The position numbers and the translations under genes were made by a program. The notes under the pieces were generated by a model that saw only the letters and a program-made list of their open reading frames with translations, searched no databases and was not told the DNA's origin. Shown here in pieces: positions 42,355 through 52,019 of a DNA stretch of 64,000 nt. The first letter of the stretch is position 1. The number at the start of each line of letters is the position of its first letter. The stretch comes from an uncultured Sphingomonadaceae bacterium. Lineage in GTDB: Bacteria > Pseudomonadota > Alphaproteobacteria > Sphingomonadales > Sphingomonadaceae. The stretch covers positions 1,984,001-2,048,000 of the forward strand of contig CANKZR010000001.1 of assembly GCA_947488625.1 (NCBI GenBank), given 5' to 3'.

Positions 42355-43041
42355 TCATTCATCCAGACCGAAGAAGCGACGGCGTTCGGTTAGCGATGCT
42401 TGAGCGAACATTACGCCGTCTCGTTCCTGAACATCTCGCGTGAAGCGTCGGGCGCGGATCACGGCTTCGCGTTGTTCGAGTGCAGTGCGCCAGCGGTTCA
42501 GGCTCGGATAGTCGAGGCGATCAAGTCCATGGTTTTCGATGTAATCGGTCCAGGGCAATGTCGCCATGTCGGCGATCGTATATTCATGCCCGGCCAGGTA
42601 GTCGAACTCTTCCAGGCGCTTATCCAGCATGGCGTAAATGCGTTTAGCTTCGCGCCGGTACCGTCCCAGCGCATAGTCTTCGCCTTCCGGAGCATAGGAG
42701 ACGAAGTGATTCAGTTGGCCGAGCAATGGGCCGACAGTGGTATTCTGCAACATCAGCCACTGTATGACGTCGTAGCGCTGATTGTCTTGCTTGGGCAGAA
42801 AGCGACCGTTGGTTTCGGCGAGGTAAAGCAGAATCGCACCCGACTCAAAGATTGCCTTCCCATCGTCGGTCACCAGTAAGGGAACCTTGGAGTTCGGGTT
42901 CAACCGCTGGAAGTCTGCACTGAATTGCGAGCCGGAAAACAGATTGATGTGTTGGAACGCGAACGGTTCGTTCAGTTCTGCGAGCATGATCAGTATCTTG
43001 ACCACGTTCGGGCTGCTCATGCCGTATAGGGTTAGGCTCAC
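42355..43041 (-). CDS. Glutathione S-transferase family protein
   Basis: This 228-residue GST has an N-terminal thioredoxin-fold domain beginning LTLYGMSSPNVVKILIMLAEL, then SKVPLLVTDDGKAIFESGAILLYLAE (the conserved cis-Pro and Glu-Ser glutathione-binding elements) and a helical C-terminal domain with YTIADMATLPW. It is of the bacterial Ure2p/YfcG-like sort. It starts at GTG 43041. It is not in an operon and diverges from the cupin gene. Confidence 0.9.
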   Translation of the reverse strand: MSLTLYGMSSPNVVKILIMLAELNEPFAFQHINLFSGSQFSADFQRLNPNSKVPLLVTDDGKAIFESGAILLYLAETNGRFLPKQDNQRYDVIQWLMLQNTTVGPLLGQLNHFVSYAPEGEDYALGRYRREAKRIYAMLDKRLEEFDYLAGHEYTIADMATLPWTDYIENHGLDRLDYPSLNRWRTALEQREAVIRARRFTRDVQERDGVMFAQASLTERRRFFGLDE

Positions 43042-43377
43042 TTGTCGGGCTCCGACAGATAAGCGTGGACGACCTGACTTCCTGTCACTTAACCCTCCCC
43101 TTCAAAGCGCGCAGCCTATCGCGCCATCCCCATAGCGCAATTGCAACATGTAACGAGGCCAGGTGAAAGGAATGCGATCCGCGATAGTGCGATTGCAGCC
43201 GGGGTGTGCGGGAAAGCGGCGTTCATTCGCGATCATGCGGAAGCGTTCGATCCCCGGCTTCGGAGTCCCACGGCATACCGGATGCGGCGCGATGCGCAGA
43301 TGCTGTGACCTTGCCCTTCGGCGCGGTTTGGATCAGGATTGGTGTAACCACAATAAGAATAATCCGGAGAGAAAATC
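43042..43377. other. Intergenic region between the GST and cupin genes
   Basis: This 336-base gap lies between divergent starts. Short open frames here (for example 43163-43381) have no family features and codon use unlike the neighbours, so I call no gene. A Shine-Dalgarno GGAG sits just before the cupin ATG. No clear operator was recognised. Confidence 0.5.
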
Positions 43378-43920
43378 ATGAACAAGCAACCTGATCGCAA
43401 ACGTATGCAGGTCTTTCGCGCTTCGGAAGGCATACGTCTCGATCACGACGTGATGCCCTGGGAGGGCATGGATGAAGCCACGATGGCCGGAATGGCCAAG
43501 CTGGCGCAAGTCGGAGCTCAGGACGGTATGGCGGAAAAGACGGTCGTGTTGTTTCGCGAACCGGGCGAATGCGGGATGAGCATGATGTACGCCTGGTTCA
43601 AGAGCGGTTACATCCTCCCCCGCCACAGCCACAACGCCGATTGCCTCTACTATGTCATCGCCGGCAACCTGAAGATGGGCAGCCAGGTGCTGGGCAAGGG
43701 CGATGGTATGTTCGTTCCTGCCGATGCAGGTTACACCTACGAAGTGGGGCCTGACGGTCTTGAACTGTTGGAAGTGCGCAATGCCACGCGCTTCAACATT
43801 CACTTCAAGGGCAACGACGAAGCGCACTGGGAACGCGTCGCCAATGTATACCGCAAGAACATGACCGACTGGGCGGATGAGACGCCGCCCTCTGAAAAAA
43901 CCGCCGAACCGGTCGGCTAA
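43378..43920 (+). CDS. Cupin-domain protein
   Basis: This 180-residue protein has a single cupin domain: GYILPRHSHNADCLYYVIAG (His-x-His metal motif, with Asp in place of the usual Glu) and a second motif GDGMFVPADAGYTYEVGPDG. No signal peptide is seen. It may be a metal-dependent dioxygenase- or isomerase-like protein, or a small binding protein. It stands alone, and the function is unknown. Confidence 0.85.
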   Translation: MNKQPDRKRMQVFRASEGIRLDHDVMPWEGMDEATMAGMAKLAQVGAQDGMAEKTVVLFREPGECGMSMMYAWFKSGYILPRHSHNADCLYYVIAGNLKMGSQVLGKGDGMFVPADAGYTYEVGPDGLELLEVRNATRFNIHFKGNDEAHWERVANVYRKNMTDWADETPPSEKTAEPVG

Positions 43921-43932
43921 TACGAAAGCCGA
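43913..43932 (+). terminator. Short hairpin at the end of the cupin gene
   Basis: TCGGCT (43913-43918) pairs with AGCCGA (43927-43932) around an 8-base loop spanning the stop codon. It is short and has no U-tract, so it is only a weak terminator candidate. Confidence 0.25.
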
Positions 43933-44155
43933 ACGTTGGCGTGCGCGGAGGCGAACTTCTGCCGGGACTTCCTCTGGCGAAGTCTGGGCGTCATGCGCTC
44001 TCTTCGTCACAGAGGTAGTGGCCTGTTCGCGGCTCGATGGTTGAGCCAGCGCCCCATTTTCGCGGCGCTTCGAGACCTTGATATCTCTCATCGGGCGAAC
44101 AAATCAGATGGCGCACTTCAGGCGCACAGCTCTGCGTGCACCACAATCTCGGCAG

Positions 44156-45193
44156 CTATGCAGTCTCGCGGATAATGAGCCTGGGCGGCATGATGAGACT
44201 TTCGGTTTCTTCGCCATTCAGACGTCGCAATAGCAGATCAACAAGCCCGTGAGCGCCAGCGGCTATATCCTGACGAATGGTTGTGAGCGGCGGCAGCGTT
44301 TGGGCGGCGATAGGCAGGTCATCGAACCCCACCAGCTTCATCTGCTCGGGAACTGCAATACCGAGCTTCTGCAATTCGCGCAGGCAGGAAAAGGCGATGG
44401 TGTCGCTTGCGGCAAAGATGCCATCGATCTCACCGTGGTTGTCAGCAAGAAAGGCAGCGATCTCCCTGCCCGTCCGATCGGGCGTAAGGTGGGTGGGGAC
44501 TGCTTCGATCGATGCGCCCATCCGGGTGGCCACATCCTGCGCGCCTGCGAAGCGCGCGGCGAATTCGAACGGCCCGGTGTCACCCAGAAAGGCAAGGCGT
44601 GTCGCCCCGGACGCTATCAATCGTTCCGCCGCCAGCCTTCCGCCGAGCCTGTTGTCCGCGCCGACCACGCAATGTCGCTGTCCCTCCTGATGGTTGCCCC
44701 AGACAACCATCGGTAGATAGCCATCGGCGATTTCCTCGATCCTTTCGAACTGGTTCGACTGTCCGATCACCAATACGCCGTCGATCATTCCCGAGCGGAT
44801 GAACCTGTCCAGCCAATCCTTGTCCTGCTGGGGGATGACCCTGCGCAGCATGAGGTCGTAACCCTTTGCTGTCAGTTCGTCCGCCAAGTGGCCCAGCAGG
44901 GTCATGAAGAACGTATCGGAAATCTGCTGCTGGCGATCATGCCCAAGCGGGATGACCACGCCGATCACGCCAGTCTTCTGCCGTCGCAGCTTACTGGCCA
45001 TCTGGTTCGGGCGAAAATCGTGTTCGCGAGCGATCCGCTCGATCTTTTCACGCGTTCTTGCATTCACCAGACTGTTGCCCGCCAAGGCGCGTGACACCGT
45101 GCCCGCCGATACGCCCGCGATCTTGGCCAGATCGGCAATGGTGCGAACTGGTGCGGTTGCACAATCCGGATCCTGATCTTCGGGTGTCGCCAT
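44156..45193 (-). CDS. LacI-family regulator of the sucrose regulon
   Basis: This 345-residue LacI/GalR regulator has an N-terminal HTH (TIADLAKIAGVSAGTVSRALAGNSLVN) with the hinge helix NQMASKLRR, and a periplasmic-binding-protein-like effector domain. It lies 9 bases behind the MFS gene in the same transcript, so the regulator and transporter are co-expressed and feedback is likely. The perfect palindromes before the MFS and TonB-receptor genes are its likely operators. The inducer is probably sucrose or fructose, inferred from the gene content. Confidence 0.92.
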   Translation of the reverse strand: MATPEDQDPDCATAPVRTIADLAKIAGVSAGTVSRALAGNSLVNARTREKIERIAREHDFRPNQMASKLRRQKTGVIGVVIPLGHDRQQQISDTFFMTLLGHLADELTAKGYDLMLRRVIPQQDKDWLDRFIRSGMIDGVLVIGQSNQFERIEEIADGYLPMVVWGNHQEGQRHCVVGADNRLGGRLAAERLIASGATRLAFLGDTGPFEFAARFAGAQDVATRMGASIEAVPTHLTPDRTGREIAAFLADNHGEIDGIFAASDTIAFSCLRELQKLGIAVPEQMKLVGFDDLPIAAQTLPPLTTIRQDIAAGAHGLVDLLLRRLNGEETESLIMPPRLIIRETA

Positions 45194-45202
45194 GTTTCTA
45201 CC

Positions 45203-46537
45203 CTAGCCTACAATGTGCTTTTGTTCACGCGGCACGCGATGTCCTGCATCCACAAATAACGTGGCCACGGCACCTGCAAGCATCAGCAGGCCGCCAAGCA
45301 TCAGAACATTGCGCGGATCGCCACCCAGAACCGGATTGTATATCAGCGGCATTGTTAGCGTCTGGATCAGCATCGGAATCACGATGAACATGTTGAACAC
45401 GCCCATGTAAATCCCGTTGCGCTCTGCCGGAATGGAATCCGCCAGCATGACGTAGGTGTTGCCCATCATGCCGGCCCATCCCACGCCGATGCCCAGCATC
45501 AACACGAACAGGGCCGCAGTCGTCTCTATCCCCGGCAACATCAGCATCGCTGCGCCCGATGCGGTCAGGCACGCCGCATGCACCAGTCGCGCACCCAGCC
45601 GGGCCACGATCGGGATAAGGGCAAGGGCCGCGATGAAAGCGATGAAATTATACAGCGCGCCTGCCTGCTGGGTCGTCAACGTAGCTTCGCGAAAGGCAGC
45701 GCTGGAGGGATCGCTCGTGTCGTATAGCGCACGACCGACGGCGAAGGTGACGTACTGCCAGTAAGCGAACATCGCATACCATTGGCACAGCATGGCAACG
45801 GCGAGGTGGCGCATTGGTCTGGGCATGTCGCGAATGGCATCGACGATCTCTGCGAAAGTTGCCTTGACCGTGAGAGGTTTGGTCTCAAGCACTGCTTTCT
45901 CATCATCGGTCATGGGCAGTTCCGGCACGCGCCAGACCGACCATACGATGGTGGAGATCGACAGGATGGCGCCAATGATGAAGGCGATGCGCACGATCAC
46001 CGGAATGCCGTTGTCATCAAGCACGTCCTGCGCGACGAAAGCCGTCAGCAAGGTAGGCGCCAGGTAGGACAAGGTCTGGGCGAGGCCGGTAAAGGCGCTT
46101 TGCGTAAGGAATCCGATAGACCTTTGTTCGGGAACCAGTCGGTCCGCCACGTAAGCCCGGTATGGCTCCATCGTGATATTGTTGCCTGCATCGAGGATCC
46201 ACAGCAACGATGCGGCCATCCAGAGTGTGCTGGAATATGGCATCAAGAACAGGCTGATCGTGCAGATTATCGCACCGATAAGGAAGTAGGGTGTGCGCCT
46301 GCCGAAACGCGAATTGGTGCGGTCGCTCATCGCGCCGACAATCGGTTGAATTATCAACCCCGTCATTGGTCCGGCGAGCCATAGCAGCGGCATCGTCGCT
46401 TCGTCCGCACCCAGGAAGCCATAGATCGGCCCCATGTTGGCCTGTTGCAGCCCGAAACTGAACTGCAGCCCGAAAAAGCCGATGTTCATTTCGATGATTC
46501 GCAGCAGCGAAAGGCGGGGTTTTACCGCAGTCTTCAT
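45203..46537 (-). CDS. MFS sugar transporter (sucrose/GPH-like)
   Basis: This protein of about 444 residues has 12 predicted transmembrane segments. It belongs to the SLC45/GPH-like sucrose-transporter set, with the inter-helix motif SDRTNSRFGRRTPYFLIGAI after TM3 and a matching loop in the second half. I use the ATG at 46537 (MKTAVKPRLS). It would carry sucrose across the inner membrane, with the TonB receptor serving the outer membrane. It is divergent from that receptor and shares its operator region. Confidence 0.92.
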   Translation of the reverse strand: MKTAVKPRLSLLRIIEMNIGFFGLQFSFGLQQANMGPIYGFLGADEATMPLLWLAGPMTGLIIQPIVGAMSDRTNSRFGRRTPYFLIGAIICTISLFLMPYSSTLWMAASLLWILDAGNNITMEPYRAYVADRLVPEQRSIGFLTQSAFTGLAQTLSYLAPTLLTAFVAQDVLDDNGIPVIVRIAFIIGAILSISTIVWSVWRVPELPMTDDEKAVLETKPLTVKATFAEIVDAIRDMPRPMRHLAVAMLCQWYAMFAYWQYVTFAVGRALYDTSDPSSAAFREATLTTQQAGALYNFIAFIAALALIPIVARLGARLVHAACLTASGAAMLMLPGIETTAALFVLMLGIGVGWAGMMGNTYVMLADSIPAERNGIYMGVFNMFIVIPMLIQTLTMPLIYNPVLGGDPRNVLMLGGLLMLAGAVATLFVDAGHRVPREQKHIVG

Positions 46538-46610
46538 GTTCAACCATCCTCTTGCACGCCGCATTTTCTAGCGGTCGATATGCATTCTGGTGACACAGTT
46601 TCGCATTCGT

Positions 46611-46624
46611 TGCAATCGATTGCA
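46611..46624. promoter_or_regulatory. LacI-family operator 1 (perfect 14-bp palindrome)
   Basis: TGCAATCGATTGCA is a perfect palindrome with the CG centre and TTGCAA-like arms typical of LacI/GalR operators. It lies between the divergent MFS transporter and TonB-receptor genes of the sucrose regulon. Confidence 0.75.
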
Positions 46625-46633
46625 CTTTTTTAT

Positions 46634-46647
46634 TGCAATCGATTGAA
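46634..46647. promoter_or_regulatory. LacI-family operator 2 (imperfect)
   Basis: TGCAATCGATTGAA has the same core as operator 1 with one changed arm base. Its centre is 23 bases from that of operator 1, about two helical turns, which suits two dimers on one face of the DNA. It is nearer to the TonB-receptor gene. Confidence 0.7.
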
Positions 46648-46708
46648 ATTTGCCTACCCCTAATGGCGAATCGTGCAAGATAGCGCGAACGATCTAGGAG
46701 AGTTTGTC

Positions 46709-49174
46709 ATGAAGTTCCGTCACGCACTTGCGTTTGGTGTTGCCTTTTCGGCCATCTCCACCCCTGCCCTTTCACAGGATGCTACCACTGGCGAAGGAGC
46801 CGCCGAGGAAGAAAACACGATCTTCGTAACCGCGGTTGCACGCGGCGGAAATGAACTGGAGACGTCGGTCTCGCTGAGTGTGATCGATGCCGATGCGATT
46901 ACCGATATCAACCCGCGCTCTGCTGCTGACCTGGTACGCCAGATCCCCGGCATCCGTGCCGAAGCTTCGGGTGGTGAAGGCAACGCCAACATCGCCGTTC
47001 GCGGTATTCCCGTATCCACCGGCGGTGCGCGCTATATCCAGTTGCAGGAAGATGGCCTTCCCGTGCTCGAATTCGGCGACATCGTCTTCGGCAACTCCGA
47101 TAATTTCATTCGTGCTGACCGCAACGTCGGCCGCGTTGAAACCGTTCGTGGTGGTTCGGCCTCGACGTTCGCCTCCAACTCCCCCGGCGGCGTCATCAAC
47201 TTCATATCGAAGACAGGAGAGCGCGAAGGCGGTGCGATCGCCGGCACGGTGGGTCTCGATTATGAAACCTATCGTCTCGACTTCGACTATGGCGCCAGCC
47301 TGACCGACGACAGCTATTTCCATATCGGCGGCTTCTATCGCACCGGCGAAGGCAACCGCGACATCGGTTATACTGGTAGCAACGGAGGCCAGATCCGCGC
47401 GAACTTCACGCAGGAATTCGATGGCGGCTATATCCGCATCTACGGCAAGTATCTGGATGACAGCACGCCGACCATCCTGCCGCAGCCGGTTTTCGTAGGC
47501 GGGACGAATTCCGATCCGGACTATCAGGCAATCGACAATTTCGATCCGCGCACGGACTCGCTCTACAGCCGTTACATCACGACAGCAGCCACGCTGGACG
47601 GCGACAACAATCCGACCACATATGACCTGCACGATGGTCTTTCGGTCAAGTCCGCAGCGCTCGGTCTTGAAGCCGAGATCGAGTTTGCCGACGGTTGGGT
47701 GCTGACCGAGCGTTTTCGCTTCGCCGATAATTTAGGCAGCTTCGTATCGCCGTTCCCGGCCAGTGCAGGATCCGCGCAATCGATTGCCGACGGTATTGGC
47801 GGGGCAGGTTCGACCATCGAATTCGCCAGCGGCCCCAACACCGGGCAGGTTGCGGATGCGGGGTCGATCGGCGGAAACGGTCTGTTGACGAACGTTGTGC
47901 TGTTCAACGTCCGCCTCAACAATCTTGACAATATTTCGAACGACCTGCGCCTTTCGAAAGAGTTCGATGCGGGTGGCGCGCGTATCACCTTCCTCGGCGG
48001 TTTCTATGCCTCGCGCCAGGAGGTCGATACCGATTGGCTCTGGACGTCGTTCGTCCAGACGGTCGAAGGTGATGGTGAAGCCGTGCTGGTCGATGTCCGC
48101 GATGCCGATGGCGATCTTGTCACCCAGAACGGCGTGGTGGGCTTTGGTGCCAGCTTCTTCGGCAATTGCTGCCGCCGGAACTACGATGTCAGCTATGACA
48201 CCTACGCCCCCTTTGCCGCTATCTCGGCCGAACTTGGCAGCCTGACCCTCGACGGCAGTGTCCGTTACGACTTCGGGTCTGCCGATGGCACGATCACCGG
48301 AAGCGACACCGGTTTCGGCAATGGCCTGACCAGCTTCGACTTCAATAACGATGGCATGATAGATCCGGCGGAAGCGCAGACCAGCATCCTGCCGCTCAAC
48401 AATGCCCGTCCGGTCAACTACGATTACAACTATTTCTCGTTCTCGCTCGGCGCAAACTACCTGCTGACCGACGATCTCTCGGTTTTCGCACGCTACAGTC
48501 AGGGTGGTCGCCACACGGCTGATCGCAGCCTGTTCTCGCCAGCCGTCAGCACGATAGACGGCAGCTTGCCAGGTGGTGACAGTGGCGTAATTGCCGAGGT
48601 CAACCAGCTTGAAGGCGGCTTGAAGTATCAGGGCGGCGGGCTACGCCTCTATGCCACGGCGTTCTATGCAGAAGTGGCGGAAACCAATGTCGAGATCGCT
48701 CCGCTATTGCTGACTGACAACGAGTACGAGGCATTCGGCGTTGAACTCGAAGGCAGCTATGCCGTTGGCCCATTCTCGCTTTCGGCAGGCGCTACCTGGA
48801 CAGATTCTGAGATTGTCGATGCAAACAACGCCGCAGTCATTGGCAACACCCCGCGTCGCCAGGCCGATCTCGTCTATCAAGGTACAGCGCAGTACGAAGA
48901 TGAATTCTTCACTGCTGGCCTTAACCTGATCGGCACGACGGAAAGCTTCACGCAGGACAGCAATGACCTGTTGCTTCCCGCCTATGCGCAGGTGAATGCC
49001 TTTCTGGCAGTACGTCCGCTCGATCGTCTCGAACTTTCGATCAATGCCAACAACCTCTTCAATGCCTACGGCTACACCGAAGCCGAAGAAGGTTCGATCC
49101 CTGGCAACGGTATCGTCCGAGCTCGCTCGATCGCGGGTCGTACGGTTTCCGCCTCGGTCAGGGTCGAGTTCTGA
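46709..49174 (+). CDS. TonB-dependent receptor of the sucrose regulon
   Basis: This protein of about 821 residues starts at ATG 46709 behind AGGAGAG. It has a signal peptide (MKFRHALAFGVAFSAISTPALSQ), a TonB box (IFVTAVARGG), a plug domain (SLSVIDADAITD ... NIAVRGIPVSTGG ... VETVRGGSASTFASNSPGGVINF) and a barrel ending in Phe (ASVRVEF). It faces the MFS transporter, and the downstream genes encode sucrose cleavage and fructose phosphorylation. It would therefore take up sucrose or a sucrose-containing oligosaccharide. Confidence 0.94.
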   Translation: MKFRHALAFGVAFSAISTPALSQDATTGEGAAEEENTIFVTAVARGGNELETSVSLSVIDADAITDINPRSAADLVRQIPGIRAEASGGEGNANIAVRGIPVSTGGARYIQLQEDGLPVLEFGDIVFGNSDNFIRADRNVGRVETVRGGSASTFASNSPGGVINFISKTGEREGGAIAGTVGLDYETYRLDFDYGASLTDDSYFHIGGFYRTGEGNRDIGYTGSNGGQIRANFTQEFDGGYIRIYGKYLDDSTPTILPQPVFVGGTNSDPDYQAIDNFDPRTDSLYSRYITTAATLDGDNNPTTYDLHDGLSVKSAALGLEAEIEFADGWVLTERFRFADNLGSFVSPFPASAGSAQSIADGIGGAGSTIEFASGPNTGQVADAGSIGGNGLLTNVVLFNVRLNNLDNISNDLRLSKEFDAGGARITFLGGFYASRQEVDTDWLWTSFVQTVEGDGEAVLVDVRDADGDLVTQNGVVGFGASFFGNCCRRNYDVSYDTYAPFAAISAELGSLTLDGSVRYDFGSADGTITGSDTGFGNGLTSFDFNNDGMIDPAEAQTSILPLNNARPVNYDYNYFSFSLGANYLLTDDLSVFARYSQGGRHTADRSLFSPAVSTIDGSLPGGDSGVIAEVNQLEGGLKYQGGGLRLYATAFYAEVAETNVEIAPLLLTDNEYEAFGVELEGSYAVGPFSLSAGATWTDSEIVDANNAAVIGNTPRRQADLVYQGTAQYEDEFFTAGLNLIGTTESFTQDSNDLLLPAYAQVNAFLAVRPLDRLELSINANNLFNAYGYTEAEEGSIPGNGIVRARSIAGRTVSASVRVEF

Positions 49175-49231
49175 TCTTTCCAGATCAGCAATAATGGCCG
49201 GCGGATGCTCCTCCCTATGTCCGCCGGCCAT
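49171..49231 (+). terminator. Two tandem hairpins after the TonB receptor gene
   Basis: The first hairpin, CTGATCT/AGATCAG (49171-49177 with 49182-49188), overlaps the stop codon. The second is a perfect 12-bp stem, ATGGCCGGCGGA (49194-49205) with TCCGCCGGCCAT (49220-49231), followed by a short T-containing stretch. They lie between the receptor and the sucrase gene, so they may attenuate read-through or protect the receptor mRNA's 3' end. Confidence 0.65.
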
Positions 49232-49309
49232 ACTTTCCCGTATCAATGCACTGTTCGACCTTTGCGTGGTCGGACGCGATGGTGCGCCGATAAAGACAGA
49301 GCAGGTAGT

Positions 49310-50452
49310 ATGAAACCGAGCGTGGCCTCAGCAGACACTTCGAGCATCAGAACGGCTGTATGGTCCGCCAGCGCATTACGAAAGCTGCAACTCGACGATA
49401 CCAACCAGGCTCCTGTGATAGACAAAGACTGCGCCAACCCCATGTCTCCTGACCTGGACGTCTGGGATGCCTGGCCGCTTGCCGATCCAGGTGGGGTGCC
49501 CGTTAAATGGCAAGGCGGAGAACTCTGGTTCGCGCTTGCCGTGCCGCGAGAGGCCGATCCCGAGCAGCGGCACCACATGGCGCGCATCCATCACTTTCAT
49601 CGCCGTGGCGACCGTTTCCACCATATCGCACGCACTTTGCCGGAAGGCTTGTGTCCCGGAGCACGCGAATGGTCGGGTTCCGCGAAACTGGAAGACGGCG
49701 TGGTTACGCTCTATTTTACGGCAGCAGGCCGAAAGGGTGACTGGAAGCTTACCTATCACCAGCGGATATTCTCCACGCAGTCGCTCTTAAATGAAACGGG
49801 CGAGTTCTCAGCTTGGTCGGAGCCCACCGAAATCTTCGAGGCAGACGGCGATATTTACCGTCCGGCTGATGAAAACGAGGGCGAGGCTGGCAAGATAAAG
49901 GCATTTCGCGACCCCAGCTATTTCCGCGATGAGGATTGCACCAATTATGTTCTGTTCACCGGTTCGTCTGCATGCCAGCCCAGTGCGCACGACGGCGTGA
50001 TCGGTATAGCTGCGGAGGCGCTGGATGGTCGATTCGACCTGTTGCCCCCGCTTTTGCAGGCCACCGGAGTGAACAACGAACTGGAGCGCCCGCATATCGT
50101 CGAGCACGCTGGTGCGCTGTATCTCTTCTGGTCCACCCAGCGCGGCGTTTTCGCTCCAGGTATCGAGGCGCCCACAGGGATGTATGGCGCAACCTCGAAA
50201 TCTATCGAAGGGCCCTGGACGCTACTGAACGGCCACGGGCTGGTCATCGCCAATCCGGCTGAACGCCCCACGCAAGCCTACAGTTGGTGGGTCCTGCCTG
50301 ATCTTACCGTGACAAGCTTTGTGGATTACTGGGGGCCGGAAGAGCCAGAGAGACCGGAAATTGAATCTCGCCGCGCACGTTTCGGCGGCACGTTTGCACC
50401 ATTCCTGCAACTCGCGCTTGAGGGCGATCGCTCCAGATTGGTGCTCGACTGA
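49310..50452 (+). CDS. GH68 sucrase (levansucrase/invertase family), no signal peptide
   Basis: This family GH68 enzyme of about 380 residues has DVWDAWPL (nucleophile Asp53), FRDPSYF (transition-state Asp201) and NELERPHIV (acid/base Glu259 of the ER motif). No export signal is visible. With the MFS transporter this suggests cytoplasmic sucrose cleavage, in contrast to secreted levansucrases. It is shorter than exported levansucrases, again consistent with a plain hydrolase. Start ATG 49310. The next gene begins in its stop codon, so the two are coupled. Confidence 0.93.
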   Translation: MKPSVASADTSSIRTAVWSASALRKLQLDDTNQAPVIDKDCANPMSPDLDVWDAWPLADPGGVPVKWQGGELWFALAVPREADPEQRHHMARIHHFHRRGDRFHHIARTLPEGLCPGAREWSGSAKLEDGVVTLYFTAAGRKGDWKLTYHQRIFSTQSLLNETGEFSAWSEPTEIFEADGDIYRPADENEGEAGKIKAFRDPSYFRDEDCTNYVLFTGSSACQPSAHDGVIGIAAEALDGRFDLLPPLLQATGVNNELERPHIVEHAGALYLFWSTQRGVFAPGIEAPTGMYGATSKSIEGPWTLLNGHGLVIANPAERPTQAYSWWVLPDLTVTSFVDYWGPEEPERPEIESRRARFGGTFAPFLQLALEGDRSRLVLD

Positions 50453-51339
50453 TGGCTGCGCAATCGGATTCCGGAATGCTTTTGGGCGCTATCGAAGCAG
50501 GCGGCACGAAGTTCGTGCTCGCGACCGGCACCGCGAATGGCAAGATCTTGACGCGGCAGAGCATCGCAACAACCGACCCTGCCTCAACCATGGCCCAAGC
50601 ACGGGATTGGTTCGCAGGGCAATCGTCCATCGCGGCGCTGGGGATCGCATCGTTTGGCCCCGTCGAACTGGACCGGCAATCTCCGCAATGGGGTCATATT
50701 ACCGAGACGCCCAAGCCGGGCTGGAGCAATTGCGATCTAGCGGGCTACTTCGCCGGCGAGCTTGGCGTACCGATTGGTTTCGATACCGATGTGAACGGCG
50801 CCGCCCTTGGCGAATTTCATCTCGGTGCCGGTCGCGGTACGAGCGGTATTGCCTACATCACCGTCGGCACTGGAGTTGGCGGTGGCCTGATCGTCGATGG
50901 CAATCTCGTCCACGGCGCGGGTCACCCGGAGATGGGGCATCTCTATCCTCGTCGCGATGCAAACGATCGCGATTTCAAGGGCACTTGTCCTTTTCACGGC
51001 GATTGCCTCGAGGGTCTGGCAAGCGGACCTGCCATCCTCGCGCGGTGGGGTAGTACTCTGTCAGATCTGCCTGAGGACCACGAGGCTCATGAATTGGTTG
51101 CCGGTTACCTCGCAGACGCCTGTCACACCGTATTCGCCTGCTGCGCGGTTGAGCGCGTAGTGTTGGGCGGAGGGGTTATGCAAACGCCTGGCCTCATTGA
51201 GCGGATCGGGCGAGCGAGTGCTAAGGCCGGTGGCAACTACCTTCCCGGACGCGACAAGCAGGAGGTTGTTGCTCCGGGGCTGAACGCAGATTCTGGTATC
51301 ACTGGCGCGCTGCTCCTTGCCGCTGGAGCCCGCAACTAG
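50452..51339 (+). CDS. ROK-family fructokinase
   Basis: This 295-residue ROK sugar kinase has the phosphate-1 motif LLGAIEAGGTKFVLATG, DTDVNGAALGEF, a TVGTGVGGGLIVDG motif, and the zinc-binding region GHPEMGHLYPRR ... CPFHGDCLEGLASGPA. It phosphorylates the fructose released by the upstream GH68 enzyme; no separate glucokinase is seen here. The ATG overlaps the previous stop (TGATG). Confidence 0.93.
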   Translation: MAAQSDSGMLLGAIEAGGTKFVLATGTANGKILTRQSIATTDPASTMAQARDWFAGQSSIAALGIASFGPVELDRQSPQWGHITETPKPGWSNCDLAGYFAGELGVPIGFDTDVNGAALGEFHLGAGRGTSGIAYITVGTGVGGGLIVDGNLVHGAGHPEMGHLYPRRDANDRDFKGTCPFHGDCLEGLASGPAILARWGSTLSDLPEDHEAHELVAGYLADACHTVFACCAVERVVLGGGVMQTPGLIERIGRASAKAGGNYLPGRDKQEVVAPGLNADSGITGALLLAAGARN

Positions 51340-52019
51340 CTGTCCGGTATCGCAAAAACTCTCGCGCTGTTCGACAGGCGATCTCGCACGCTCCAAGAAT
51401 TCCTGCCGTCGCTTCGCCTGCCAGAACTCGAACCAACCATTGTTAGCTGACGGTGACTGTCGATGATCTCTGCTGAAGGTATCGAACCTTCCAAGATCAT
51501 GTCGGCCGGTGAAAGCAAGCACGCAAGCAGCAAGACGCTCGAGGGATGAAGACCTCGCGCGATCCCGGAGCGCATTGGGTCGGCTTGTAAGGGCCGGTGG
51601 CGAAGCGGGTGGGATTCGGCTTTAGGCAATATCCCCTTGTAGATAAGATAGATATTCATCCAAGAAACGAGATAATACCCCCTACCATACCCTCGCTTTG
51701 CCAATACAGGTGGAACGGATGTCGCGACCGGTCGCCGCTGACGCATCGTCATTGCACATTGTCGAGCCTCGGGCTGCATAGCTGGCAATACCGAGTACTT
51801 CGGCCAACCGCATAGCATTTGGCCATCCTGCCCCATGGTGAAGCGGCCACCCTCTATCCTTACCGGATCGTTCGGAACCTCGCCACAATCGGCGGCGGTG
51901 GCGAAAGCTGCTGCTGAATCCGGTCGCGTCGGTTCGCCCTCGTCCGGCTCACTGCTGTCGCACGCCACCAATGCACCTGCGCTCAAGCCAACGAAAAGGT
52001 AGCGATAACTCAATTGCAT
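51336..52019 (-). pseudogene. Decayed lipoprotein gene, possible FGE-sulfatase-type protein
   Basis: The open frame begins with a plausible lipoprotein signal (MQLSYRYLFVGLSAGALVAC, lipobox LVAC), then an acidic linker and RIEGGRFTMGQDGQ. The latter resembles the start of formylglycine-generating/SUMF1-type domains (GGxFxMG). After about residue 70 the sequence no longer looks like that family, and bases around 51640-51700 are AT-rich. I read it as a truncated or frameshifted remnant rather than a working gene, but family assignment rests on a very short motif. Confidence 0.4.
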
